Shown: positions 1-6,061, counted from the stretch's first letter. The stretch: 8,608 nt of DNA from Terriglobales bacterium (GCA_019241735.1 JAFAWN010000180.1:1-8608); one strand, 5' to 3'. The notes: generated from the sequence alone by a model not told the origin. A program made the numbers and translations.

Positions 1-1520
1 TTCAGGCGCACTTCATGCTCAATTTTTCTCTGTCCGATGACCGGCTGGCTGATCCCGCCGATATTGGTGTAGGACGTCACCGAGGAAATATCCATGGTGA
101 TTTTCAACGTGACTTCGCGTCCGGCATGCACCTTCGGAGTGATGTCAATATTCACGCCCACATCGAGGTACTGAAACTGCGTATTCACCAGCGGATTGAT
201 TCCGACGCCGCCAATACCAGGCTGGAATGAACCCGTGGCGACGGGAACGCGATCACCAATCTTGAGTGAGGCCTTCTGTCCGTCCACGGCGCGAATCTGC
301 GGATTCTGGATCAGCTTAACGTCGCTGTCGCTGAACAGCGCAGTGGCAGTAGCGGATGGAATCGTTACCTGAAAGTCGGTGGCGTTCAAGTTAGCCAGCG
401 AGTTCAAGTTGATGCCTGAGCCGCTCCCGGAGGTCGTAGATGGAGAGGTTGTGGTAACTCCGTTGGTAGTCGTGGTGGTGGTTCCGGTGGAACTAATGTT
501 CGGTTGCAGAGCCACGGTCACGCTGGTGGGAGGACTCACACCCAGGGTATGAACTTTGTCGCGGCTGATCTGCATGATCGCGACATCAACAATGACTTCA
601 GGCTTGGATTTATCGAGGTCGCCAACTAATTTCTGCGCCAAAGCGATCTGGTCAGGAGTGCCACGTACCACGATCGCGCCTTGCGAAGGCAATGGCTGAA
701 TGCGGGAAATCTCCAGAATTTGACGCAGGGCATTTACTACGTCCTGCAATTCTGTGGGCTGCGAAAGGTTCGCAAGATAAAAAGTCTTGATGACGCTCTG
801 TTCCAGGTCCTTACGCTTGGCAGGATTATCGGCGGCGACGAAAATTGTGTTTGGAGTTACAGGCCGCCAGAAGGTCTTCGATTCCAGCGCAATGATTTGG
901 AGCGCTTCTTCCAGGGTAACGCCATTCAACTCAATCTTGACGCGCCGAGAGGTGTAATCGGGATCGAACAGGACATTGATCCCGGCAAGCTTGCCCACAG
1001 TTTCATAAATGACTTTGGTATCTTCGGTGAGCTTCAGCGTGATCGGGATGCTTGAAATAGGCGCGAGATCAACGGGCCCCTGGGCTTCTTCCAGACGCTT
1101 TTGCAGACCGACAGAGGGGCCCGCCGAAGCCCGGGGCGCTGGCTCTTTTTGGGTCTCGATCATCTGCTGGGTGCGTTTTATTTCCTGCTGGGCAATGAAG
1201 CTTGAGGTATCTATGGCGGCAGCTTTCTGGAATTCCGCCAAAGCGGCATCGAGCTGCCCGGCATCGCGGAGCAGTTGCCCGCGGTGAATATGCGACGCCC
1301 CGGCCAGAAAGCGAAGGCGTTCAAAGGCGGACCGGTAGCGCAAATCTTTCGGAGTCTGGTCGTAAGCGGCCTTGTAGAAGTCGTAAGCCTGCTCGTAGTT
1401 TTGGCGGGCTTCAGCGTCCTTGCCCTTGTTATACAGGGACTTAGAGGTTTCCGCGTAAATGGATAGAGTCAAGGCTGCGACGAGCGTAAAAATCGCCGCC
1501 GGGCGAATCACATGTTTCAT
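1..1520 (-). CDS. Secretin (type II/type IV pilus-type outer-membrane channel), 3' end cut by window edge
   Basis: Partial gene: 506 codons from the ATG at 1520, open at base 1. Residues 1-23 are a Sec signal peptide ending at a YA-ET site. Two TPR-like helix pairs follow (about 27-60 and 75-108), then a charged linker, an STN/N0-like fold (about 155-230), a secretin N1-type repeat (about 245-305), and the start of the secretin beta-domain (from about 308; VKLIQNPQIRAVDGQKA and VGVNIDITPKVHAG are typical). The usual C-terminal end of the channel is missing, roughly 100 or more residues by comparison with the family. A Ser/Thr/Gly-rich stretch (341-370) interrupts the domain. The start has a good Shine-Dalgarno GAGGG seven bases upstream; an in-frame ATG at 1571 would add 17 residues before the signal peptide and is less likely. 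The protein should form an outer-membrane ring for secretion or pilus extrusion; which system it serves cannot be told without its neighbours. TPR-secretin fusions are common in Acidobacteria (family knowledge). Confidence 0.9.
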   Translation of the reverse strand, partial: MKHVIRPAAIFTLVAALTLSIYAETSKSLYNKGKDAEARQNYEQAYDFYKAAYDQTPKDLRYRSAFERLRFLAGASHIHRGQLLRDAGQLDAALAEFQKAAAIDTSSFIAQQEIKRTQQMIETQKEPAPRASAGPSVGLQKRLEEAQGPVDLAPISSIPITLKLTEDTKVIYETVGKLAGINVLFDPDYTSRRVKIELNGVTLEEALQIIALESKTFWRPVTPNTIFVAADNPAKRKDLEQSVIKTFYLANLSQPTELQDVVNALRQILEISRIQPLPSQGAIVVRGTPDQIALAQKLVGDLDKSKPEVIVDVAIMQISRDKVHTLGVSPPTSVTVALQPNISSTGTTTTTTNGVTTTSPSTTSGSGSGINLNSLANLNATDFQVTIPSATATALFSDSDVKLIQNPQIRAVDGQKASLKIGDRVPVATGSFQPGIGGVGINPLVNTQFQYLDVGVNIDITPKVHAGREVTLKITMDISSVTSYTNIGGISQPVIGQRKIEHEVRL

Positions 1521-1598
1521 CAGTGGTCCCTCGCAGGCAGTCTTCCATTTGGTGGGGTGAGGGGTTCCCATTCCGTCGGAGAAGACGCGAATGGCGCA

Positions 1599-1607
1599 AT
1601 TATAGCA
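1599..1607 (-). promoter_or_regulatory. Extended -10 promoter for the secretin gene
   Basis: On the minus strand this reads TGCTATAAT: a consensus TATAAT (1604-1599) with the TGn extension. No good -35 hexamer lies 16-18 nt upstream, as expected for an extended -10 promoter. Transcription would start near 1592, giving a leader of about 70 nt before the ATG at 1520. Assignment is from sequence match only. Confidence 0.55.
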
Positions 1608-1622
1608 TCGGGCGCAACCATA

Positions 1623-1648
1623 AATTAGAGTCGACTGTACCTCTAATT
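1623..1648. repeat. Inverted repeat, candidate operator upstream of the secretin promoter
   Basis: Perfect 8-bp arms AATTAGAG (1623-1630) and CTCTAATT (1641-1648) are separated by 10 bp, so arm centres are 18 bp apart, nearly two helical turns. That geometry suits a dimeric DNA-binding protein better than a terminator, as no T-tract follows. It overlaps the -35 area of the secretin promoter and lies upstream of any smpB promoter. Function is inferred. Confidence 0.45.
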
Positions 1649-1650
1649 GT

Positions 1651-1662
1651 AGACTTAAGTCT
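1651..1662. repeat. 12-bp perfect palindrome, candidate operator
   Basis: AGACTTAAGTCT is its own reverse complement. It starts two bases after the preceding inverted repeat, and the half-site GACTTA recurs at 1674-1679. A possible smpB promoter (TTGTAG 1647-1652, 17-nt spacer, TATGGA 1670-1675) would have this palindrome inside its spacer, so a bound protein could block smpB transcription. The promoter call is weak. Confidence 0.4.
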
Positions 1663-1749
1663 TAATCCCTATGGACTTAGCGGCAAATACTAGTTAACGG
1701 AGCAGGTAACCTCCGGCCCACAGCCAATTGAGTTACCCTGATTCAAGCC

Positions 1750-2277
1750 ATGGCCCGCCAGACCGCCCATCTAACCAAGCCAAACCCGGAGAAGAACCCC
1801 CGCCGGGAGCCCACGGCTGCAGGGGAGCGGGACGCGGCCGTTAACCGCAAGGCGTCCCACAATTATTTCCTTCTGGAAAAATTTGAAGCCGGGGTCGCGC
1901 TCACCGGTACCGAAGTCAAGGCGGTGCGCGACGGACAGGCTAATCTGAAAGATGCATATGGATTGATTAAAGATAGCGAGCTATGGCTGTTGAACTGTCA
2001 TATTGGGCCGTACGAGCACGGAAATATCTTTAATCACGCAGAGCTTCGCACCCGCAAGCTGCTGATGCACCGCGAAGAAATCCGCAAGCTCATTGGCAAG
2101 ACGCAGCAACGCGGGCTCACTTTGATTCCCACGCGCATGTATTTCAAGTCTGGAAAGGTGAAAGTCGAGCTCGCGCTCGCCAAAGGCAAACAACTTTGGG
2201 ACAAACGTGAAACCGAACGGCGGCGAACCGCAGATAAAGAGTCGCGGGAAGCGATGGCGCGCAGCAGAAAGGGATGA
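1750..2277 (+). CDS. smpB: SsrA-binding protein SmpB
   Basis: SmpB binds tmRNA and brings it to stalled ribosomes for trans-translation in the cytoplasm. The 175-residue product carries the family signature throughout: NRKASHNYFLLEKFEAG (32-48), LTGTEVKAVR (51-60), NLKDAY (65-70), the HIGPYEHGN motif (84-92), LRTRKLL (99-105), IRKLIGK (111-117), and the VELALAKGKQLWDKRE segment (139-154) followed by a basic C-terminal tail that enters the ribosome. It is slightly longer than the usual 150-160 residues because of a basic, probably disordered N-terminal extension of about 30 residues. The ATG at 1750 is the only reasonable start, since no other ATG, GTG or TTG occurs in frame before the conserved core. 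It lacks an obvious Shine-Dalgarno. The stop is 11 nt from the convergent scoB stop. Confidence 0.97.
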   Translation: MARQTAHLTKPNPEKNPRREPTAAGERDAAVNRKASHNYFLLEKFEAGVALTGTEVKAVRDGQANLKDAYGLIKDSELWLLNCHIGPYEHGNIFNHAELRTRKLLMHREEIRKLIGKTQQRGLTLIPTRMYFKSGKVKVELALAKGKQLWDKRETERRRTADKESREAMARSRKG

Positions 2278-2288
2278 TCAACCGGACG

Positions 2289-2969
2289 CTACGCCATGGT
2301 TCCAAGATCTGGGCTGATAGTCAAATGCGCTTCGGTCGCTGCCTGCACGTCATTTGCTGTCAGGCCGCGCGCGACTTCCTTCAGCACCAACCCCTGCGGG
2401 GTCACTTCGATCACCGCCATTTCGGTGACGATCATGTCCACTACTTTTGCGCCGGTCAGCGGAAGCGTGCATTTCTTCAAAATTTTGGACTGAGAGTCCT
2501 TGGTGGTGTGCTCCATCGCCACAATGACGCGTCGCGCTCCGGCTACCAGGTCCATGGCCCCGCCCATTCCCTTCACCATTTTTCCCGGGATCATCCAGTT
2601 GGCGAGGTTCCCTTCTTCATCCACTTCCATTGCGCCCAGGACGCTTAAATCAATGTGGCCGCCGCGGATCATGGCAAACGAATCCGCGCTTGAAAAATAT
2701 GCGGTGCCCGGCATTTCGGTGATGGTCTCTTTGCCGGCGTTGATGAGGTCGCAATCCTGTTGGCCGTCGATGGGATAGGGACCGATCCCGAGCATCCCGT
2801 TTTCACTTTGCAAAACCACGTCCATGCCTGCGGGCACGTAATTCGCAACGAGCGTTGGCATTCCAATCCCAATATTGACGTAAAAACCGTCGCGCAGTTC
2901 GCGGGCGATGCGCTTAACGATACGCTCGCGCTTCTCGCCATCTTTAACCCATTTGAGTGAGGTATGCAT
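2289..2969 (-). CDS. scoB: 3-oxoacid CoA-transferase subunit B
   Basis: Beta subunit of succinyl-CoA:3-ketoacid CoA-transferase, which moves CoA from succinyl-CoA to acetoacetate. The 226-residue length is normal. The catalytic glutamate is E56 in SENGMLG (55-61), the attachment point for the covalent glutamyl-CoA intermediate in this family. Also typical are GFYVNIGIGMPTLVANY (28-44), GGHIDLSVLGAMEVDEEGNLANW (103-125) and the GMGGAMDLVAGA motif (134-145). The ATG lies six nt after the scoA stop, without a close Shine-Dalgarno, so translation is probably coupled to scoA. It is the last gene of the minus-strand cluster and no clear terminator follows. An acetate- or butyrate-acetoacetate CoA-transferase (AtoA) is a close alternative; the motifs favour ScoB but do not settle the substrate. 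Confidence 0.92.
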   Translation of the reverse strand: MHTSLKWVKDGEKRERIVKRIARELRDGFYVNIGIGMPTLVANYVPAGMDVVLQSENGMLGIGPYPIDGQQDCDLINAGKETITEMPGTAYFSSADSFAMIRGGHIDLSVLGAMEVDEEGNLANWMIPGKMVKGMGGAMDLVAGARRVIVAMEHTTKDSQSKILKKCTLPLTGAKVVDMIVTEMAVIEVTPQGLVLKEVARGLTANDVQAATEAHLTISPDLGTMA

Positions 2970-2975
2970 GCGGAT

Positions 2976-3674
2976 CTAATTCACTTTCCTAACGGTAACC
3001 TTCTCAATCCGCTTTTCGAACGTTTCACCCTGGAAAATTCGTTTCACGTAGACGCTTGGAGTGTGAATACGATCTGGTTCCAACTCGCCGACCGCGACCA
3101 GATGTTCCACTTCGGCTATGGTCACCCTAGCAGCGGTGGCCATCATGGGATTGAAATTGCGCGCCGTCTTGCGATAAACCAGATTTCCCCAGTTGTCGCC
3201 CTTCCACGCTTTCACGAACGCAAAATCAGCCTTAAGGGCATGCTCCATCACATAGGCGCGCCCTTCGAACTCTCGTACTTCTTTCTTTTCGGCAACGATT
3301 GTCCCAACGCCAGTGGGGGTAAAAAAAGCGGGGATGCCTGCACCCCCGGCGCGAATCCGCTCGGAGAATGTCCCTTGCGGCACCAAATCGAGATCGACGC
3401 TGCCTTGCAGCACCATCTGCTCCAGCAGTTTGTTTTCACCGACGTAAGTGCCGATATGTCTGCGGATTTGGCCGGCGGCGAGCAGTTGTCCCATTCCGAA
3501 ACCATCCACTCCAACATTGTTGCTGATCGTCGTCAGCCCTTTTACGCCCTTGCGAACCAAAGCGCGAATAAGATTCTCCGGGATGCCGCACAGGCCAAAC
3601 CCGCCGATCATAATCGTTGCGCCGTCGAAGATATCGGCGATCGCTTCGTCAGCGTTTTTGACAACCTTATTCAT
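2976..3674 (-). CDS. scoA: 3-oxoacid CoA-transferase subunit A
   Basis: Alpha subunit partner of ScoB. The 232-residue protein has the CoA-transferase family I motif GGFGLCGIPENLI (24-36), the segment SNNVGVDGFGMGQLL (51-65), PQGTFSERIRAGGAGIPAFFTPTG (99-122) and KTARNFNPMMATAA (169-182), all characteristic of ScoA. With ScoB it should form the cytoplasmic heteromeric enzyme that activates acetoacetate. The ATG at 3674 follows an A/T-rich stretch with no recognisable Shine-Dalgarno; it is kept because the protein begins at the usual place for the family. It sits 42 nt after tyrA, which leaves room for an internal promoter, but I see no convincing one. Its role in a gene string otherwise devoted to aromatic amino acid synthesis is not evident. 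Confidence 0.92.
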   Translation of the reverse strand: MNKVVKNADEAIADIFDGATIMIGGFGLCGIPENLIRALVRKGVKGLTTISNNVGVDGFGMGQLLAAGQIRRHIGTYVGENKLLEQMVLQGSVDLDLVPQGTFSERIRAGGAGIPAFFTPTGVGTIVAEKKEVREFEGRAYVMEHALKADFAFVKAWKGDNWGNLVYRKTARNFNPMMATAARVTIAEVEHLVAVGELEPDRIHTPSVYVKRIFQGETFEKRIEKVTVRKVN

Positions 3675-3705
3675 TAAGTTTTGATTTTAAATGAAACGCA
3701 GCTCT

Positions 3706-3724
3706 GCCGTTGAGCGTTAACGGC
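3706..3724 (-). repeat. Small hairpin over the tyrA stop codon
   Basis: On the minus strand GCCGTT and AACGGC pair perfectly (6 bp) around a 7-nt loop, with the tyrA TAA in the 5' arm and loop. No T-run follows directly, so it is a poor intrinsic terminator. It could modestly affect readthrough into scoAB or mRNA stability, or be chance. Confidence 0.3.
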
Positions 3725-4580
3725 CGGCCGAATTCTTCTTTAGAAGGTGCGCCCGCTCAAAGTCCACTGCCAGTTCCCGGGTATCGAGATTTTCACGGAT
3801 ATGGGCAAGCCGCTGTTCAACTTTCTGTATTGCGCGCTGAATGTTTTTTTTATTGGTAATCGCGATATCACGCCACATCGAATACGGGCTCGACGAAATA
3901 CGCGTCATTTCCCTTAAGGCGCGGCCACCGGCTTCGAGCAGTGGCGCATCCTCTCCGTATTGATCAACCAGCGCCCCCGAGAGGGCGGTTGAAATCATTT
4001 GCGGGAGATGGCTGATCCAGGCACAAAGTTGATCATGCTCGGCGGCATCGAGGCTGGCAATTCCTGCGCCCATTCTCTCAACCCAGTACAGAAATTCGCC
4101 GGTGATCTCATCGTCCAGGTTCTGGCCTGGAGACGGAGTTAAGAACCAGGGAGAACCTCGAAATAGATCAGGGTCAGCAAATTCAATCCCTGAATGCTCC
4201 TTACCGGCCATTGGATGTCCGCCGAGAAAATTGGAGCTTACGCGTTTGCCGAAAACCGTCCGTGCCTGCGACATAACGGCAGCTTTGGTGCTGCCGACAT
4301 CGGTGAGCAGCGTACGGGGAGGAAGCGATGGTCCCAAGCGATGGATTAAATCGAGTATGACCCCAACCGGCGTCGCCAGCAGAATGAGCTGGCTGCCGTG
4401 TGCGGCTTCGGCCGGATCTGCATGACCTTCGTCGATTGCGCCGCCAACGCAGGCGCGTTCAAGGACGGCAGAATTGTCGCATCCAACAACGCGGCCTGGG
4501 AACTTATGCTTTTTCAGCGCAAGGCCAAAAGATCCGCCGACCAAACCTACGCCGACAATCGTGATCTGGCGAATGCGCAT
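3717..4580 (-). CDS. tyrA: Prephenate dehydrogenase (TyrA)
   Basis: Oxidative decarboxylation of prephenate to 4-hydroxyphenylpyruvate, the committed step to tyrosine. The 287-residue protein starts with an NAD(P)-binding Rossmann motif GVGLVGGSFG (10-19). DVGSTK (94-99), GGHPMAGKEHSG (120-131) and SHLPQM (190-195, with the conserved active-site His 191) are family hallmarks, and the helical C-terminal dimerisation domain includes MTRISSSPYSMWRDI (225-239). There is no C-terminal ACT domain and no fused chorismate mutase, so feedback control, if any, differs from the fused enzymes. Arogenate dehydrogenase activity cannot be excluded from sequence. The ATG at 4580 is the only fitting start (an in-frame TGA lies upstream) but has no clear Shine-Dalgarno. 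A run of eight A occurs in the coding strand at 3851-3844. Confidence 0.95.
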   Translation of the reverse strand: MRIRQITIVGVGLVGGSFGLALKKHKFPGRVVGCDNSAVLERACVGGAIDEGHADPAEAAHGSQLILLATPVGVILDLIHRLGPSLPPRTLLTDVGSTKAAVMSQARTVFGKRVSSNFLGGHPMAGKEHSGIEFADPDLFRGSPWFLTPSPGQNLDDEITGEFLYWVERMGAGIASLDAAEHDQLCAWISHLPQMISTALSGALVDQYGEDAPLLEAGGRALREMTRISSSPYSMWRDIAITNKKNIQRAIQKVEQRLAHIRENLDTRELAVDFERAHLLKKNSAGR

Positions 4581-4610
4581 GAGAGGTGAGCGGCTGCATG
4601 GGCATCATAA

Positions 4611-4639
4611 GCGAATCTTTGAACACTGTCAGGATTCGC
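4611..4639 (-). repeat. Hairpin in the gap between DAHP synthase gene and tyrA
   Basis: GCGAATC (4639-4633) and GATTCGC (4617-4611) are perfect 7-bp arms around a 15-nt loop on the transcribed strand, five nt after the DAHP synthase stop. It has no T-tract, so a terminator is unlikely. mRNA processing or stabilisation is possible but unsupported. Confidence 0.35.
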
Positions 4640-4643
4640 CGGG

Positions 4644-5672
4644 TCATTGACTCTTGGCAATGGTTCGCCCCACGGCTGGCGCGATGATGCGCAGCTCGTC
4701 CATCAAAGTGGCGAACTGCTCGGGGTAAAGTGATTGCGCGCCGTCGGACAACGCCTTGTCGGGGTCCTGGTGCACCTCGATCAACAGCATGTCTGCACCG
4801 GCGGCCACTGATGCCCGCGCCATGGGCGCAACTTTATCGCGGATACCGATTCCGTGCGATGGATCAGATGCCATGGGCAAATGCGACAGCTTTTGGATCA
4901 CAGGGATGGCGGAGATGTCCAAAGTATTGCGGGTGTAGGTCTCGAAGGTACGAATGCCGCGCTCGCAGAGAATTACCTGGTAGTTCCCTCCCGACATAAT
5001 GTATTCGGCTGAAAGCAGCAGCTCTTCGAGGGTCGCGGCGATGCCACGTTTCAACAACACCGGCTTTTTAATTTTCCCCAGTTCGCGCAGTAGATTGAAA
5101 TTCTGCATATTGCGCGCGCCGACCTGGAAAATATCGATATAGGGAAGCATCTCGCCGATTTGGGAGATTTCCATCACTTCACTAATGACCAAGAGGTTGA
5201 ATTTGTCGCCAGCCTCCCGCAGCAGCTTAAGCCCATCTAATCCCATTCCTTGAAAAGAATAGGGCGAACTGCGCGGTTTGAAGGCGCCTCCTCGCAGCCC
5301 ACTCGCGCCGGCTTTACCGACCCGCTCAGCGATGGTAAAAATCTGTTCCCGCGATTCCACGGAACACGGACCCGCCATCACCACTACTTCCTTGCCGCCA
5401 ATCCGCACGCCATTGGCAAATACAATGACCGTACCCTCGGGACGGAAACTTCTTCCCGCCAGTTTGTAGGGAGCGCTGATGCGGTGAACATCCTGCACCC
5501 CGCTAAGCACCTGAAGATTGCGGGTGTCGAAATCAATGCGTGCCCCCACCGCAGCCAGCACGGTCTGCCGCTCACCGGTCGTGCGATGCACGGAAAAACC
5601 CAGTCGCACCAGGTGCTCGATCACCTGTTCGATCTGCTGTTCGCTCGCGGTTTCCTGCATCGCGACGATCAT
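4644..5672 (-). CDS. aroF: 3-deoxy-7-phosphoheptulonate (DAHP) synthase, type I-beta
   Basis: First step of the shikimate pathway: phosphoenolpyruvate plus erythrose 4-phosphate gives DAHP. The 342-residue product resembles the Thermotoga-type enzyme over its whole length. Residues 1-70 form the ferredoxin-like (ACT-like) regulatory domain, and the rest is the TIM barrel. Visible are GPCSVE (101-106), LRGGAFKPRSSPYSFQG (126-142), GARNMQN (185-191), LLKRG (206-210), CERGIRTFE (236-244) and DPSHGIG (270-276). The expected metal ligands are Cys103, His273, Glu299 and Asp310. The start at 5672 is chosen because MIVAMQ is the normal family N-terminus and GGAG sits well upstream. A TTG at 5735 would extend the frame by 21 residues and overlap the mutase stop, but this extension has no family counterpart. 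It follows the chorismate mutase gene by 59 nt; in Bacillus the two activities are fused. Confidence 0.95.
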   Translation of the reverse strand: MIVAMQETASEQQIEQVIEHLVRLGFSVHRTTGERQTVLAAVGARIDFDTRNLQVLSGVQDVHRISAPYKLAGRSFRPEGTVIVFANGVRIGGKEVVVMAGPCSVESREQIFTIAERVGKAGASGLRGGAFKPRSSPYSFQGMGLDGLKLLREAGDKFNLLVISEVMEISQIGEMLPYIDIFQVGARNMQNFNLLRELGKIKKPVLLKRGIAATLEELLLSAEYIMSGGNYQVILCERGIRTFETYTRNTLDISAIPVIQKLSHLPMASDPSHGIGIRDKVAPMARASVAAGADMLLIEVHQDPDKALSDGAQSLYPEQFATLMDELRIIAPAVGRTIAKSQ

Positions 5673-5731
5673 TCTGTCTCCCGGTAGCTTGCGTGCCCGA
5701 ATTGAATGCGGCCCTCCAATTCGGTGCGCAT
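5669..5731 (-). CDS. Possible 20-codon mini-ORF between chorismate mutase and DAHP synthase genes
   Basis: An ATG at 5731 follows the chorismate mutase TGA (5734-5732) with no gap and in the same frame. GAGG is well placed six nt upstream of it. The frame runs 20 codons (starts MRTELEGRIQ, ends YRETE) and stops with a TGA that overlaps the DAHP synthase ATG as ATGA. It contains one Phe and one Tyr, so it is not a classical attenuator peptide with runs of regulatory codons. It could be a coupling ORF that carries ribosomes from one gene to the next, a readthrough extension of the mutase, or chance. No function is claimed. Confidence 0.3.
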   Translation of the reverse strand: MRTELEGRIQFGHASYRETE

Positions 5732-5736
5732 TCAAT
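5697..5736 (-). repeat. Two overlapping, mutually exclusive inverted repeats upstream of the DAHP synthase gene
   Basis: Repeat A has perfect 10-bp arms at 5701-5710 and 5727-5736 (ATTGAATGCG / CGCATTCAAT) with a 16-nt loop. Repeat B has perfect 8-bp arms at 5697-5704 and 5717-5724 (CCGAATTG / CAATTCGG) with a 12-nt loop. Arms of A and B interleave and share bases, so both full stems cannot form at once. A covers the mutase stop codon and the mini-ORF start. This geometry suits a two-state RNA switch, but no terminator or known riboswitch class is recognisable. Confidence 0.4.
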
Positions 5737-6061
5737 CCTCTATTTTGGAGTCCAACTCAGTTTCCGCCAATGTTTCGCCCGAACCCTGGTTTGCCGGAGC
5801 TATCACCTGTCCCTGAATCTGCCGCATTATATCGATGATCCGCTCAAAGATTCGTAGCAGATCGCGATGCGAAAGCGGGCCGGAATTCGTGTCCCTTGCG
5901 TTGGCAAAGACTGCCTGCTCCCGTTCCGGTTCGTAAATTGGCAATCCCGCGTCGCGCTTAACCAAACCAATCTCGTAAGCGGCCTGTGCGCGCTGATTCA
6001 GCAGTTCAACAATCTTGCGATCAATCTCGTCGATTTTGCGACGCCAATCGGATATATCCAT
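5732..6061 (-). CDS. aroQ: Chorismate mutase, AroQ class
   Basis: Rearranges chorismate to prephenate, the branch to Phe and Tyr. The 109-residue protein is a free-standing helical AroQ domain. Aligned by eye to the E. coli mutase domain of PheA, the active-site residues appear as Arg7, Arg24, Lys35, Arg47, Glu48 and Gln83. The last ~25 residues form an acidic, low-complexity tail beyond the fold. AGG lies five nt upstream of the ATG. The gene sits between trpA (60-nt gap) and the DAHP synthase gene. Because Bacillus-type enzymes fuse such a mutase to a DAHP synthase and use it as an allosteric sensor, a non-covalent complex of the two proteins is plausible, though unproven. The symbol follows the domain class; databases may use pheA or aroH for similar genes. 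Confidence 0.88.
   Translation of the reverse strand: MDISDWRRKIDEIDRKIVELLNQRAQAAYEIGLVKRDAGLPIYEPEREQAVFANARDTNSGPLSHRDLLRIFERIIDIMRQIQGQVIAPANQGSGETLAETELDSKIED

Larger units (their letters stand above)
1521..1749. other. Intergenic region between divergent secretin gene and smpB
   Basis: This 229-nt stretch has no plausible gene. It must hold the promoters of both divergent genes. Visible elements are an extended -10 box for the secretin, an 8-bp inverted repeat with a 10-nt spacer, a 12-bp perfect palindrome followed by a repeated GACTTA, and a 6-bp inverted repeat (GGTAAC 1705-1710 / GTTACC 1732-1737) just upstream of the smpB ATG. No tmRNA gene is present here, although smpB and ssrA are sometimes neighbours. 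Confidence 0.8.

Noticed and set aside
681..1466. Several plus-strand open frames over the secretin gene
   Set aside because: The minus-strand secretin frame is uninterrupted from 1520 to the window edge and has clear domains, so these frames are shadows.
1521..1571. Upstream in-frame ATG at 1571 for the secretin
   Set aside because: It would put 17 hydrophilic residues before the signal peptide, whereas the ATG at 1520 has a better ribosome binding site.
1671..1697. Eight-codon ORF upstream of smpB
   Set aside because: It has no ribosome binding site and no distinctive codons, so it is expected by chance.
1521..1749. tmRNA (ssrA) gene near smpB
   Set aside because: The region is too short and shows no tRNA-Ala-like acceptor/T-arm or CCA end.
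2964..3677. Plus-strand open frame of 237 codons antisense to scoA
   Set aside because: It mirrors scoA almost exactly, has no recognisable domain, and the opposite strand encodes a well-conserved enzyme. Long antisense frames are expected in GC-rich genes.
3722..3729. GGCCGGCC palindrome at the end of tyrA
   Set aside because: It is coding sequence for the Ala-Gly-Arg end of TyrA in a GC-rich gene; an 8-bp palindrome alone is not evidence of a site.
5673..5735. TTG start at 5735 for DAHP synthase, overlapping the mutase stop
   Set aside because: The added 21 residues have no counterpart in the family, the GAGGA abuts the TTG with no spacing, and the ATG at 5672 has a proper GGAG and the normal N-terminus.
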